Notes: generated by a model not told the origin, from the letters alone. A DNA stretch of 64,000 nt from an uncultured Erythrobacter sp. (GCA_947495695.1 CANLZP010000002.1:310001-374000); one strand, 5' to 3'; shown: positions 8,887-17,519, counted from the stretch's first letter. Numbers and translations are program-made.

Positions 8887-9549
8887 TCAGCCGCGGGTCC
8901 ACAAGCGCTTGAGATTAAATTGGACGGCTTGCAGCCGGGTGAAGTTTTCGTGACTCATTTTGAGGCCTTCTAAAGCGGCCACTTCATTGAGTTCGTACAA
9001 GAGCTCCCGCTTAAAGCTGTCGCCAATCTGGCTTTGAATGAAGGTTAAACCAACAAGCCGGCGCCCTTTGGTCACCTTCTCTACCTCGTGCAATGTATGC
9101 GAAGGATATACAATCGCGGAGCCCGCTGGCCCCTTAATACGCACTTCTTCAGTGCCCAAAGCAATCCTGAGATGACCGCCATCGTAGCTTGAGGGATCCT
9201 CGAGAAAGATGGTGCAGGAAAGATCTGATCTGATGGTTGTGTTGCCGATCGTCATCAAGGCTGAATCGGGATGCAGACCATATTGCATTCCTGGTTCGTA
9301 CCGAGTGATCAAAGGTGGAGCAAACTGCGCCGGGACAGCGAAATTGACGAAGTCTTCATTGGCCATCAAAGCCTGCGCCATGATGTCTACTGCGCTTTGC
9401 TGCAGCCGCTGATCATGCATGTGCATATTGTTCTTGGTTTTGTTGTGCGGGTTGCTGATTTTCCCGTCGACGAAAGTTGCTTGGTCCGCAATCTTGGTGA
9501 GTTCGGCGATTTGCTGCCCATTGAGCACATCTTTGATAAGGCGAAACAT
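8887..9549 (-). CDS. PKHD-type Fe(II)/2-oxoglutarate oxygenase (PiuC-like)
   Basis: A 220-residue prolyl-4-hydroxylase-type dioxygenase. The iron triad is visible as His93-x-Asp95 (YGLHPDSALM) and His154 (YPSHTLHEVEKV), with Arg164 (KGRRLVGLT) for 2-oxoglutarate. MFRLIKDVLNGQQI at the start and the C-terminal block KRELLYELNEVAALEGL are typical of the PiuC/YbiX family, often linked to TonB-dependent iron uptake; no receptor lies in this window. ATG 9549 follows AAAGGGATAACG. The sulfotransferase-like gene ends two bases upstream, so the two are translationally coupled. Confidence 0.9.
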   Translation of the reverse strand: MFRLIKDVLNGQQIAELTKIADQATFVDGKISNPHNKTKNNMHMHDQRLQQSAVDIMAQALMANEDFVNFAVPAQFAPPLITRYEPGMQYGLHPDSALMTIGNTTIRSDLSCTIFLEDPSSYDGGHLRIALGTEEVRIKGPAGSAIVYPSHTLHEVEKVTKGRRLVGLTFIQSQIGDSFKRELLYELNEVAALEGLKMSHENFTRLQAVQFNLKRLWTRG

Positions 9550-9551
9550 CG

Positions 9552-10604
9552 TTATCCCTTTTGTGTTCGGTTCAAGGCGTTGCCAATCAATGGATTGCGA
9601 GAACCAGCTTGATCCAACCACTGCAAAGCTGCTGCAATGTCGTTGGCCCGATTGCGTGCGGCGTCGGCCAGAACTTCTTCGCGCAATTGGGCCGAATAGC
9701 CATGCTCGGGCGCTTTCGAATACTGCTGCATCAGCGGGCCCGTGACAAGATCGTTCGCCTGTTCCTGAGAGATGGCAATATCAAGGAATTGCGCTACCTC
9801 GGTCAGCTTTTCTGCAGGTTGCGCGAGAAACCTATCGAAATCCAGCCAGGCCACATCTTCATCGCTGACTTGTTCAAGGGCTGTCATCTCGCAGGCCCAT
9901 GCCATTGCGGCTCTCTGTGCCTCATCGAGCTCCCACAGCTTAAACGGTGCCTCTCCCATCCGGTGGTGGAGGCGTTTGAGGCGATTGCTGGACAAGGCGG
10001 ACAGTTCGGCGCGTGAATTCTCACCGGCCAAGATCGTTTGCAGATAGCGTTCGGGGGTGAGGGTAAGAAGCAACCCCTTTCGCTGATGGTTGAGCAAGTC
10101 AGGAGCGATGTCACTAGCAAAGCTGGTCGCCTTGATCAGCGCCCGCTGGTTCGCTTCAAATGTGCGAGAAAGCCACTGCACGGCAAAGGCCAATCGCTGA
10201 TCGAATGTGTCAGGTGACCATGGCGAATGGGCCTTGCCCCGTAGCGCCTTTAGCTCAGCAAATTGGCGCAACAGTTGCGGTTCGCGCAACGAAAGGGTGT
10301 CGATCGCGGTCCCTAACAACCGGGCCAATAGGGTCGAACCAACATGACCGATGTGGAAGATGAACTGGGCATCGCTGCGGATGGATTTGCTCTGCGAAGC
10401 GAGAGCGTCCCAGGGTGCCCACTGCATTTGGCGCTGCTGTTGGGCCGGCACACCTTGGGTCTGTCCACCTGCTGGCTGAAGCAAACGATTGTCTAGAAAA
10501 CTGGCGGATTCATAATCAGCTTGCGTCATTGCAACGAGCAAGACGCGGTCGTTGGGTATATCCAGCTGTTGAGAAAAAAGGCCGGCATCCTGTGCAAACT
10601 GCAT
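9552..10604 (-). CDS. P-loop sulfotransferase-like protein
   Basis: A 350-residue protein whose core FIFHIGHVGSTLLARLLG (residues 82-98) is the PAPS-binding P-loop of the sulfotransferase superfamily; EPQLLRQ and the arginine-rich mid region follow as in that family. No acceptor can be named. The protein begins with a strand DRVLLVAMTQADYESASFLDNRL. The start is uncertain: ATG 10604 lies inside the loop of a terminator-like hairpin (10573-10623), and ATG 10529 is the next one. The frame continues upstream to 10805 only as a shadow of rplI. It is directly followed by the PKHD oxygenase gene, so the pair may modify the same substrate. Confidence 0.72.
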   Translation of the reverse strand: MQFAQDAGLFSQQLDIPNDRVLLVAMTQADYESASFLDNRLLQPAGGQTQGVPAQQQRQMQWAPWDALASQSKSIRSDAQFIFHIGHVGSTLLARLLGTAIDTLSLREPQLLRQFAELKALRGKAHSPWSPDTFDQRLAFAVQWLSRTFEANQRALIKATSFASDIAPDLLNHQRKGLLLTLTPERYLQTILAGENSRAELSALSSNRLKRLHHRMGEAPFKLWELDEAQRAAMAWACEMTALEQVSDEDVAWLDFDRFLAQPAEKLTEVAQFLDIAISQEQANDLVTGPLMQQYSKAPEHGYSAQLREEVLADAARNRANDIAAALQWLDQAGSRNPLIGNALNRTQKG

Positions 10605-10623
10605 TGGGTACCGGCCTTTCTTC
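10573..10623 (-). terminator. intrinsic terminator of the rpsF-rpsR-rplI operon, overlapping the next start codon
   Basis: On the minus strand GAAGAAAGGCCGG (10623-10611) pairs with CCGGCCTTTTTTC (10585-10573) with one mismatch, around a 25-base loop, and the descending arm ends in TTTTTT. This is a classic terminator position 31 bases after the rplI stop. The putative start ATG of the downstream gene (10604-10602) lies in the loop, so the hairpin could also attenuate that gene. Confidence 0.75.
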
Positions 10624-10653
10624 AAGTCGTTGTCAAGAAATTGGAAACGAAGC

Positions 10654-11319
10654 TCAGCTTTCTTCCGCTTTCTCTTCTGTTTCAGCGTCGTCAGCAGCAG
10701 CTTCTTCAGCCTGAGCTTCTGCCGCACTGTCTTCCAGCATGTCGGCGGGAATTTCACCCGGCTCCAGTGTTGGGTCAACAGCTTCGGTGAAGCCTTCATC
10801 TGCAATCGCAGCTTGTTCTTCTTCGAACAGCTGGGCCAGAACGTCTACGCCCTGCGCCTGCAACTCGGCTTCGTCATCCGAACGAGCAACATTGGCTTTT
10901 ACAGTGATGCGCACTTCTGGATGCAAAGCGACGGTTACGTCGTGCATACCGATCATCTTGATCGGGCTGCCCAGGATAACCTGCTTCTTGTCCACGTCGT
11001 GGCCTTGCTCTGCAAGACCAGCAACGATGTCACGCACATTGACCGAGCCGTACAGCTGGCCAGCGTTGGACGAAGCGCGGATCAGGACGACCGAAGCGCC
11101 ATCAATCTTGGCACCGGCTGTTTCGGCTTCGCCGCGACGTTCTGCGTTCTCTTTTTCGAGACGAGCACGATTGGCTTCGAACACTTTCTTGTTGGCTTCG
11201 TTGGCGCGCAATGCCTTCTTCTGCGGAAGCAGGAAGTTGCGAGCATAACCGTCTTTAACGGTTACAACGTCACCAATTGTGCCGAGCTTTTCGATGCGCT
11301 CAAGGAGAATAATATCCAT
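10654..11319 (-). CDS. rplI: 50S ribosomal protein L9, with long acidic C-terminal tail
   Basis: L9 binds 23S rRNA near the L1 stalk and helps frame maintenance. The N-terminal domain [33 protein letters not shown] is textbook, followed by the long connecting helix rich in Arg, Glu and Ala. At 221 residues it is about 70 longer than the usual 150: the tail from about residue 150 is almost only Glu, Asp and Ala, with [11 protein letters not shown] and a run ending EEKAEES. Such tails are known among sphingomonad L9 proteins; their role is unknown. It is the third gene of the rpsF-rpsR-rplI operon. Confidence 0.97.
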   Translation of the reverse strand: MDIILLERIEKLGTIGDVVTVKDGYARNFLLPQKKALRANEANKKVFEANRARLEKENAERRGEAETAGAKIDGASVVLIRASSNAGQLYGSVNVRDIVAGLAEQGHDVDKKQVILGSPIKMIGMHDVTVALHPEVRITVKANVARSDDEAELQAQGVDVLAQLFEEEQAAIADEGFTEAVDPTLEPGEIPADMLEDSAAEAQAEEAAADDAETEEKAEES

Positions 11320-11332
11320 CTGTATTCTCCTC

Positions 11333-11557
11333 TTACTTCACAATGTAGGGAAGCAGGCCGATGTGGCGTGCGCGCTTGATCGCTTTGGCGAGTTCGCGCT
11401 GCTTCTTGGCCGAAACGGCGGTGATACGGGAAGGCACGATCTTGCCACGCTCGGACATAAAGCCCTGCATGAGACGAACGTCCTTATAATCGATCTTGGG
11501 TGCGCCTTCGCCCGAAAATGGGCAAGATTTGCGGCGGCGGAAAAACGGGCGTGCCAT
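11333..11557 (-). CDS. rpsR: 30S ribosomal protein S18
   Basis: S18 forms a heterodimer with S6 on the 30S platform. The 74 residues contain [14 protein letters not shown], the [19 protein letters not shown] core and the [22 protein letters not shown] signature. The first cysteine belongs to the ancestral zinc-type N-terminus, though only one cysteine is present here. The start ATG shares its A with the TAA stop of rpsF (TAATG), so translation is coupled to S6, its partner. Confidence 0.98.
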   Translation of the reverse strand: MARPFFRRRKSCPFSGEGAPKIDYKDVRLMQGFMSERGKIVPSRITAVSAKKQRELAKAIKRARHIGLLPYIVK

Positions 11558-11922
11558 TAGTCGCGGTCCTCCCGGTCAGAGCGACGCTTACGGTCGCGAT
11601 CATTCTTGCGCATCATGGCCGATGGGCCTTCTTCATGCTCGTCAACGCGGATCGTCATGTAACGGATCACGTCTTCGTTGATGCGGGTTTGACGCTCGAG
11701 TTCCTCAACCACCGTGCCTGGGGCCTCGATGTTGAGCATCACGAAATGCGCTTTGCGGTTGCGGTCAATTTTGTAGGCGAGGGATTTGAGACCCCATGTT
11801 TCGGTCTTGGTGACCTTGCCTTCATTTTGTTCGACGATTTCTGTGGCCGATGCGGCCAGCGCGTCCACTTGGGCCTGACTAAGGTCCTGACGCGCCAAGA
11901 AAACATGCTCATATAGCGGCAT
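11557..11922 (-). CDS. rpsF: 30S ribosomal protein S6
   Basis: S6 opens with [22 protein letters not shown] and has the conserved [25 protein letters not shown], then a charged tail ending in [11 protein letters not shown]. The 121 residues are normal. The start is ATG 11922 behind GAAAGGACC; the frame stays open to 12273 but that stretch has no S6 similarity and lies opposite the DUF808 gene start. The intergenic leader of about 245 bases shared with the divergent DUF808 gene must hold the ribosomal operon promoter; I could not pick a convincing -35/-10 pair. Confidence 0.97.
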   Translation of the reverse strand: MPLYEHVFLARQDLSQAQVDALAASATEIVEQNEGKVTKTETWGLKSLAYKIDRNRKAHFVMLNIEAPGTVVEELERQTRINEDVIRYMTIRVDEHEEGPSAMMRKNDRDRKRRSDREDRD

Positions 11923-12167
11923 GCGCTTGGTCCTTTCATTTCCACCGATCGCTGGCTGATCCGCCCGAATAGCGGGGCCCCTCCGGCTTTCTTCAAACCC
12001 CATCCAGCAGCGATTCTGCCCGAGGGGATGCGCGCACATACCGGTTTCTGGGCTGAAAGCAAGCTTTGTGAGGCTGAAATCTGACCCGAAAACAGTGCGA
12101 TTATTAAGGGTTGTGAAGTGAAACGACAGCCTGCAGAGCAGGACATCTTGAGCAGGAGGGATTTGCT

Positions 12168-13109
12168 TTGCCATCAGGTTTGGTCGCACTACTTGACGAT
12201 GTGTCGGTGATTGCACGCGCCGCAGCCGCATCAGTTGACGATATTGGCGTTGCTGCCAGCCGGGCTGGGTCAAAGACCGCCGGCGTCATTATTGATGATG
12301 CGGCGGTAACGCCAAGTTATGTCACAGGCCTGTCGCCAGCGCGCGAATTGCCGATCATCTGGAAGATCACCAAAGGCAGTCTGTTCAACAAGCTGGTCAT
12401 ATTGCTGCCGGGTGCGATTCTGTTGTCAGAATTCATGCCGGGGCTGATTATCTGGATATTGATGCTGGGCGGGGCTTTCCTGTGTTACGAAGGTGCCGAA
12501 AAGGTGCTGGAAAAGCTGGGCGGGGCAAAGCACGGCATGACGCTGGAAGACGAGATTGCAGACCCTGCGAAATTCGAGAAGCAGCGCGTGGCGGGCGCAG
12601 TGCGCACCGATCTCATACTCTCAGCAGAGATCATGGCCATAACGCTGAACGAGCTTGATCTGGACATTTGGTGGGAACGCGGCTTGGCGCTGGCCTTGGT
12701 TGCGGTCGTGGTCACGGTGGTGGTTTATGGCGCCGTTGCCTTGATCGTGAAGATGGATGATGTCGGTTTACATTTGAGCGAGAAGGACAGCCCAGCCGTC
12801 CAGAAATTCGGCTGTATGCTTGTGAACTCGGTTCCCAAGCTGTTGGTCTTCCTATCCGTTGTTGGCACCATCGCAATGCTGTGGGTTGGCGGCGGCATCA
12901 TCGTGCATGGCACGCATGAGGTTGGCTTCCATCTGCTGTATGACATTGCCCATGGCGCGGAGTACGCCGCCAAAGGTGCAACGGGCGCATTGTCCGGCGT
13001 TGCGGGCTGGGTCACCTATGCCGGAGTTTCGGCGATCATCGGATTGGTGCTGGGCGCGATCATCACCTTCATCCTCCACAATGTGTTCAAATTTGAAGGT
13101 GAGCATTGA
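12168..13109 (+). CDS. DUF808 family inner membrane protein
   Basis: A 313-residue protein of the DUF808/YedI family, function unknown. The signature N-terminus is [42 protein letters not shown], followed by [18 protein letters not shown] and several membrane helices ([60 protein letters not shown] and a C-terminal [17 protein letters not shown]). The start is a TTG at 12168 with a perfect AGGAGGG site seven bases upstream, and no ATG fits. It overlaps the start of the GST gene (TGATG). Confidence 0.88.
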   Translation: MPSGLVALLDDVSVIARAAAASVDDIGVAASRAGSKTAGVIIDDAAVTPSYVTGLSPARELPIIWKITKGSLFNKLVILLPGAILLSEFMPGLIIWILMLGGAFLCYEGAEKVLEKLGGAKHGMTLEDEIADPAKFEKQRVAGAVRTDLILSAEIMAITLNELDLDIWWERGLALALVAVVVTVVVYGAVALIVKMDDVGLHLSEKDSPAVQKFGCMLVNSVPKLLVFLSVVGTIAMLWVGGGIIVHGTHEVGFHLLYDIAHGAEYAAKGATGALSGVAGWVTYAGVSAIIGLVLGAIITFILHNVFKFEGEH

Positions 13110-13762
13110 TGAGCGATATTCCCATCCTACACACTTGCGCACGATCCAGAGGGTTGCGCGCCACCTGGGCAGCCGAGGAAGCGGGGGTTGAGATTGATCT
13201 GAATGTCTTGCCGTTTCCGCCGCGCTATCTGGCTCCGGAATATCTCGAAATAAACCCGCTGGGGACAGTGCCGATGTTGGTCCATGGTGATGCACGGATG
13301 ACGGAAAGCTGCGCCATCGCCCATTATCTGGCAAGCAAGGATGGGCCAAGCGATCTGGTGGTTGCTGCGGGCGAGGTGGATTACGCGGCCTATTGCGATT
13401 TTACCTATCACGCCGATGCGACCATTACGTTCCCACAGACAGTCTATATGCGCTTTGCCATCTTCGAAAAGGAGAAGGGTTTTGCCGAAGCAGGCGAGGC
13501 CTATGCCAAGTGGTTTCACAAGCGCCTGATCAAGCTGGAAGAGCGGCTGGAAACCCGCGAATTTCTATGCGCTGACCGCTTCACCGTGGCCGACATATGC
13601 TGCGGCTATGCTCTAATCCTGGCTAAGAGCGTCGGTTTGGACGAAGGAGTGCCAGAAAGCCTGAAGGCGTACCGCGCTCGGCTGACCGAACGCGAGGGCT
13701 ACCAGCGCGCCTTTGCCCGCGAGGAAGCAGGGCGCAAAGCTTTGGAGAAAGTGGCCGGTTGA
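13109..13762 (+). CDS. glutathione S-transferase family protein
   Basis: A 217-residue GST with a thioredoxin-like N-terminal domain (LHTCARSRGLRATWAAEEAGVEIDL, then the cis-proline and glutathione-binding stretch NPLGTVPMLVHGDARMTESCAIAHYL) and an all-helical C-terminal domain ending in REEAGRKALEKV. The catalytic position is TCARS, suggesting a beta/theta-like cytosolic GST with Ser or Cys; substrates unknown. ATG 13109 shares its A with the TGA of the DUF808 gene. The downstream 270-base gap to 14035 holds one copy of the dispersed repeat and nothing else I can identify. Confidence 0.88.
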   Translation: MSDIPILHTCARSRGLRATWAAEEAGVEIDLNVLPFPPRYLAPEYLEINPLGTVPMLVHGDARMTESCAIAHYLASKDGPSDLVVAAGEVDYAAYCDFTYHADATITFPQTVYMRFAIFEKEKGFAEAGEAYAKWFHKRLIKLEERLETREFLCADRFTVADICCGYALILAKSVGLDEGVPESLKAYRARLTEREGYQRAFAREEAGRKALEKVAG

Positions 13763-13799
13763 ACGACTGCCTTTGAGATCGCTCGCCTGACGCCTCACC

Positions 13800-13824
13800 G
13801 ACCGCATCGGGATGGAAAGCGGAC
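13800..13824 (+). repeat. dispersed ~26-nt imperfect inverted repeat, copy 1
   Basis: Begins GACCGC and ends GCGGAC, with GGGATGG in the middle; compare the copies at 14853, 16159 and 29879. Intergenic, 38 bases after the GST gene. Confidence 0.65.
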
Positions 13825-14034
13825 CAGGTGTTGGTCACTGGCATGCGCGATCCAGTTACGGTGGAATATGATTCCGGACTGCCCCTTGGTGACGGTTCGC
13901 TCTAAAGCGTAAATCGCCAAAACTGGTCGATGTGCTAGAATAGCGTCACTTCGAGATCACGATAACAGCTAGAGCATTCGCTCAACCCGCTGAGGAGCGG
14001 CTAAGGAATGATGCAATAGGAGGGGGTTGGCAGG

Positions 14035-14757
14035 ATGCCACAGTCACTAATGAGCTTCATGGGCAGCCTCGATACGCTCATCGCCGTTACAATCGGTGCG
14101 TTTCTAGCCACTGGGGGCGCAGTGGCTACTGAACTGATCAAGGAACGCGGAAATCGCCGCCGCCGAGAGCGTGAAGCAGCGATATTTCTTGCCGATATTA
14201 TCGTGAGCATATCGAATTTTACCCGGCTTGCCGATCGCTCACAAACAATTGGGCAACCATGGGGGCCATTCACCATCGGCTATTTTCAATCTGCTCTTAA
14301 GCAGTTGGGTTTTTACGAAGCCAATCGGATGAAGCTGTACGATCTGCGAGATCTTGACCTAAGAGGTCGTGCCGAATTCCATATCTTAGCTCAATACGCA
14401 TATGCCAAAGGCATCGTCGATAATAGTCAGACAATTGTATCGCTTCAGCAAGAGCTAGAGCGGCTCGAAGCGGACGCGCCTGACGCTCGCAAGCGTCAGA
14501 TAGAAGAGCAGCTCAGGCAACCGCGATTCCACCGTGAGGTCGCACTGAGAGGTCTCAGTTACAACCTTGATACGGCTGACGAATTGATCGCCAGTCTCGA
14601 GCCGGTCGCAGGAGTTGAGTTTAGTGGCGTCGATCAGTTTGAGATAGCGGTCAGCAATATGCAAACCGCACTTGCCAGGTTCGCAAAAGAGTTTGACGTA
14701 ATCGACGGCGAGGTGATCCCCAAGGAAGAGAATGAAGATGGCCTAACAGAGCCCTGA
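14035..14757 (+). CDS. single-pass membrane protein with helical cytoplasmic part, unknown
   Basis: A 240-residue protein I do not recognise. One hydrophobic N-terminal helix (DTLIAVTIGAFLATGGAVATELI, residues 13-35) is followed by a very basic ERGNRRRREREAA, which places the rest in the cytoplasm. The remainder is helical and charged; residues 130-170 (SLQQELERLEADAPDARKRQ) look like a coiled coil. ATG 14035 has an AGGAGGG site. The codon use and AT content differ slightly from the neighbouring housekeeping genes, and repeat copies lie on both sides, so it may be an accessory gene. Confidence 0.6.
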   Translation: MPQSLMSFMGSLDTLIAVTIGAFLATGGAVATELIKERGNRRRREREAAIFLADIIVSISNFTRLADRSQTIGQPWGPFTIGYFQSALKQLGFYEANRMKLYDLRDLDLRGRAEFHILAQYAYAKGIVDNSQTIVSLQQELERLEADAPDARKRQIEEQLRQPRFHREVALRGLSYNLDTADELIASLEPVAGVEFSGVDQFEIAVSNMQTALARFAKEFDVIDGEVIPKEENEDGLTEP

Positions 14758-14852
14758 GACCCCCTTTTTGTATTCAGTTGGAATAAGGCGCGCGGCGCAT
14801 GACTACCGCAAAGTTAATGACAGGTTCCGGGAGAATGTCTTGTCTTGTGGAT

Positions 14853-14878
14853 GACTGATATTGGGGTGGGGAGCGGAC
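14853..14878 (+). repeat. dispersed ~26-nt imperfect inverted repeat, copy 2
   Basis: Shares TTGGGGTGG and the GCGGAC end with the copy at 29879, with GACTGA at the left end. It lies in the 233-base gap between the membrane protein and the MBL gene, which otherwise shows nothing recognisable. Confidence 0.68.
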
Positions 14879-14990
14879 GGCAGAAAAAGCTGCTCTTCTA
14901 ATTGCCTCCACTCTTGGGTGATGTCATGGGTTTGGCCTTGCGAGCACGATGCATAGTGTTCGTGCGTCAGGTTCGATTTGGGGGAAACCG

Positions 14991-16061
14991 GTGTTGAAGA
15001 GAACTGCAATTGCATTTGCTGTATTAGGCGTGCTGATGGTCGCCGCATTATTCGTTTTTCAGGCCGAAATCGGAAATGTTCTCTTTAAGCGTGCAGTGGA
15101 TCAAGGTCTCGACAACGACCCGATTGCCAGCCTTCCAGACGGGCTCCATGTTGGATTGTGCGGTACAGGATCTCCGATACCAAACCCTGATCGCGCTGGC
15201 CCATGCAATTTGGTGATCGCAGGCGACCAGATTTACATCGTCGACATAGGCGAAGGCGGCGCGCGGAATATTTCACTAATGGGCGTGAACGCTTCTGAAG
15301 CGAGCGGACTGTTGCTGACCCATTTTCACTCCGACCACGTCGATGGTTTGGGTCCGTTGATGCTCAATCATTGGGTTCGAGGCGCAAATACTTCGCCGCT
15401 GCCCGTCTATGGTCCGGTCGGCGTCGCCGCATTAGTCGATGGGTTTAACGCGGCCTATGCCACAGACGGCACCTATCGCACGGCCCATCACGGGGAAGCC
15501 ATCGCACCAGTCAGCGGCAGTGGAGCAGAATCTCGCACCTTTGAGTTGAACGAAAGGGACACAGTAGTTCTAAGTCGGGACGGTCTGACGATCACGGCAT
15601 TTGCGGTCGATCACCATCCTGTTGCTCCCGCAGCTGGCTATCGCTTCGACTATAAGGGGCGATCAACTTGCATTAGCGGTGACACAGTGAAGTCTTCTAA
15701 TCTCGAACGCGCTTGCAAAGGAGTTGATCTGCTTGTGCATGAAGCACTTCAACCTGCGCTTGTTGGAGTTATGGAGAAGGCCATGAAACATCGCGGTCAA
15801 GATATTACTGCGACGATCATGTTCGACATTGTCGATTATCACGCCACTCCAGAAGACGCGGCGGAGAGCGCAGAAATTACAGGAACGCAGATGTTGGTGC
15901 TGTCTCACTTGGTCCCGCCATTGCCTCTGGCCTACCTCTACCCAGCTTTCTTGGGTGACGCCGAAGAGCGCTTTAACGGACCGATCATTGTGGGCGAGGA
16001 TGGGATGCTGTTCTCAATGCCTGCAAATGGCGATGGGATTGCGCAACTCAGACTATTCTAA
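14991..16061 (+). CDS. membrane-anchored metallo-beta-lactamase-fold hydrolase (RNase Z/arylsulfatase-like)
   Basis: A 356-residue MBL-fold protein. A signal-anchor RTAIAFAVLGVLMVAALFVF is at the N-terminus. The zinc motif THFHSDHVDG (His111, His113, Asp115, His116) is complete, followed by HH in AVDHHPVAPAAGYRF and GDT in STCISGDTVKS, an arrangement like RNase Z/arylsulfatase-type enzymes (GTGSPIPNPDRAG at the front supports this). An extracytoplasmic hydrolase is likely; the substrate is unknown. I chose GTG 14991 because GGGGGAA precedes it and it puts the signal at the N-terminus; ATG 14949 would add 14 residues. Confidence 0.83.
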   Translation: MLKRTAIAFAVLGVLMVAALFVFQAEIGNVLFKRAVDQGLDNDPIASLPDGLHVGLCGTGSPIPNPDRAGPCNLVIAGDQIYIVDIGEGGARNISLMGVNASEASGLLLTHFHSDHVDGLGPLMLNHWVRGANTSPLPVYGPVGVAALVDGFNAAYATDGTYRTAHHGEAIAPVSGSGAESRTFELNERDTVVLSRDGLTITAFAVDHHPVAPAAGYRFDYKGRSTCISGDTVKSSNLERACKGVDLLVHEALQPALVGVMEKAMKHRGQDITATIMFDIVDYHATPEDAAESAEITGTQMLVLSHLVPPLPLAYLYPAFLGDAEERFNGPIIVGEDGMLFSMPANGDGIAQLRLF

Positions 16062-16062
16062 C

Positions 16063-16088
16063 GTCCGAAATTGGGTCGTGAACAGTCA
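16063..16088 (+). repeat. dispersed ~26-nt repeat, copy 3 (degenerate)
   Basis: GTCCG and ATTGGGTCG match the copy at 17520; the right end is eroded. It starts one base after the MBL stop codon. Confidence 0.45.
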
Positions 16089-16158
16089 GTCTGATTTCGG
16101 CGGATCAGCGGACTAAGCAGACAGACCGCTCATTGTCGGGGACGGCAACGCAATGATT

Positions 16159-16184
16159 GTCGGCTTATGGGGTGGGAAGCAGAC
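16159..16184 (+). repeat. dispersed ~26-nt repeat, copy 4
   Basis: GTCGGC at the left, TGGGGTGGGAAGC in the middle, AGAC at the right end; 26 bases like copies 2 and 6. Between the MBL and VOC genes. Confidence 0.6.
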
Positions 16185-16250
16185 AATCGCTACTAGAATT
16201 AAGTATCGCATCGTCCACTTGCCCACAAATGTTAGCGCTAAACTGGCGTA

Positions 16251-16601
16251 TCACTCAAAAAGACAAATCTTGTTCTGATCGAGATCCCTGACATACGCCG
16301 AAAAGCGCGGACCGCGCTCGCCGGGTTCACCTTCACTAGAGCCACCTAGCTCAAGCGCTGTCGCATATAGCCGGGTGACATCCTTCCGTGATCCCGCGCA
16401 AAAACCCGCCATTGTTCCGTTGCCATTGGTTGCAGTCTGCCCATCAAACGGGATCGCCATTGCGAAAGTGAAATCCTCGCCTTGCCAGTAGGTCATGCGG
16501 TCGTCCGAGTGGATCTTCTCAATCCCCATCCCGTCAAAAAACGCATCGTAGAACTGTGTCGCTTCGGCTAGGTTATTCGTGCCGAATATAAAGTAGTTCA
16601 T
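16251..16601 (-). CDS. VOC (glyoxalase/bleomycin-resistance) family protein
   Basis: A 116-residue single VOC domain: MNYFIFGTNNLAEATQFYDAFFDGMGI is the first beta-alpha-beta unit, followed by GEDFTFAMAIPFDGQ and the C-terminal FSAYVRDLDQNKICLFE, whose glutamate is a usual metal ligand. Members are small lyases or binding proteins; no substrate is inferable. The start could be ATG 16601 or TTG 16607 (GGAG lies eight bases before the latter). It is divergent from a WYL regulator, and the regulator's operator-like palindrome lies between them, so it is a probable target. Confidence 0.82.
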   Translation of the reverse strand: MNYFIFGTNNLAEATQFYDAFFDGMGIEKIHSDDRMTYWQGEDFTFAMAIPFDGQTATNGNGTMAGFCAGSRKDVTRLYATALELGGSSEGEPGERGPRFSAYVRDLDQNKICLFE

Positions 16602-16707
16602 TTTCAAGCTCTGTCTCCATTTTGATGTGTCTGGTTGACCAGCAGTATTGAGTGTCAGTCACTCTCAAACGCCCACAGAGTACCCGTGCGCAATCGTCGC
16701 TCTATCG

Positions 16708-16736
16708 ACAAATATGACATTTTATGTCATATTTGT
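16708..16736. promoter_or_regulatory. operator-like palindrome upstream of the WYL regulator
   Basis: ACAAATATGACA (16708-16719) and TGTCATATTTGT (16725-16736) form a perfect 12-bp inverted repeat with a five-base spacer. The inner TGACA/TGTCA and A/T-rich flanks are typical of operators for YobV/DeoR-like WYL regulators. It ends three bases before the ATG of that regulator and lies in the divergent intergenic region shared with the VOC gene, so autoregulation and control of the VOC gene are likely. Confidence 0.78.
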
Positions 16737-16739
16737 TTG

Positions 16740-17474
16740 ATGGGGCGCGGCAATACGAACGGACGGTTGTGGAGGATCGAGTCACTGGCGGCTCGGTTGA
16801 AGCAAGACAGCCTCTGCACCGTAAAGGATTTGGCCCAGCAACATGAGGTTAGCGAGCGAACGATCGCCCGGGATCTCGTGGTGATGCGCGACCAGGGCTA
16901 CCCGATAGAAACGGATCGCGGCAGGGGCGGCGGAGTGCGTCTCGATCGCCGCTGGGGGGTAAGCCGTTTGAACCTAGCTTACCCGGAAGCCGTTGACCTC
17001 CTCATCAGCATATCGGTGGCTGAGCAGATGAAGTCGCCTGTTTTTCTGGCCAATCTCGGCTCAGTAAGGCGACAGATCGAAGCGTCATTTTCGCGAGACA
17101 AACATGAACAAGTGAAGCGCCTGAAATCGCGGATTCTCATCAGCGCTACGGCCTCTACTTTCGTCCAAGCCAGTTTGACGCCTTTGTCGAAGTCGGTGGT
17201 TCAAGGCCTCCATCAAGCCTTCATTGATCAGAAGGCGGTCGTTATCGCTTACCGAAGAGAAGATGGCGCAACGAGCCGCCGCCGGATCGAACCGCACTAT
17301 CTGCTGCTGCAATATCCAGTTTGGTACGTAGTTGCGTTCGATCACCTGCGGAATGAATCGAGGACATTTCGCTTCGATCGGGTCATCACCCTTGAAGGTG
17401 AAGGCGATAGTTTTCGCCTTCGTCCTTTGAGTGAGTTCCGGCAGTCACTGGAGCGGCATGAGTTGTTGCGATAA
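16740..17474 (+). CDS. WYL-domain transcriptional regulator
   Basis: A 244-residue regulator. The N-terminal winged helix-turn-helix runs from about residue 10 to 68 (LAARLKQDSLCTVKDLAQQ, VSERTIARDLVVMRDQGYPI), followed by RGRGGGVRL and a C-terminal WYL domain around residues 140-235, containing AYRREDG, HYLLLQYPVWYVVAFDHLR and RTFRFDRV. The WYL domain is a ligand-sensing fold, so the protein probably responds to a small molecule. ATG 16740 is chosen over the longer frame from 16635 because the helix-turn-helix starts right after it and a palindromic operator ends just before it. Confidence 0.9.
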   Translation: MGRGNTNGRLWRIESLAARLKQDSLCTVKDLAQQHEVSERTIARDLVVMRDQGYPIETDRGRGGGVRLDRRWGVSRLNLAYPEAVDLLISISVAEQMKSPVFLANLGSVRRQIEASFSRDKHEQVKRLKSRILISATASTFVQASLTPLSKSVVQGLHQAFIDQKAVVIAYRREDGATSRRRIEPHYLLLQYPVWYVVAFDHLRNESRTFRFDRVITLEGEGDSFRLRPLSEFRQSLERHELLR

Positions 17475-17519
17475 GTCGGTTTTTGTCCTCTAATAGTTCA
17501 GATAAGGCCACGCTAGGGC

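Noticed and set aside
11923..12167. S6:S18-binding RNA leader in front of rpsF
   Set aside because: The leader has a short CCCG/CGGG hairpin and several GC-rich patches, but I could not draw the conserved S6:S18 structure with confidence.
11923..12273. N-terminal extension of rpsF to 12273
   Set aside because: No S6-like sequence there, ATG 11922 has a good site, and the region is the promoter space shared with the DUF808 gene.
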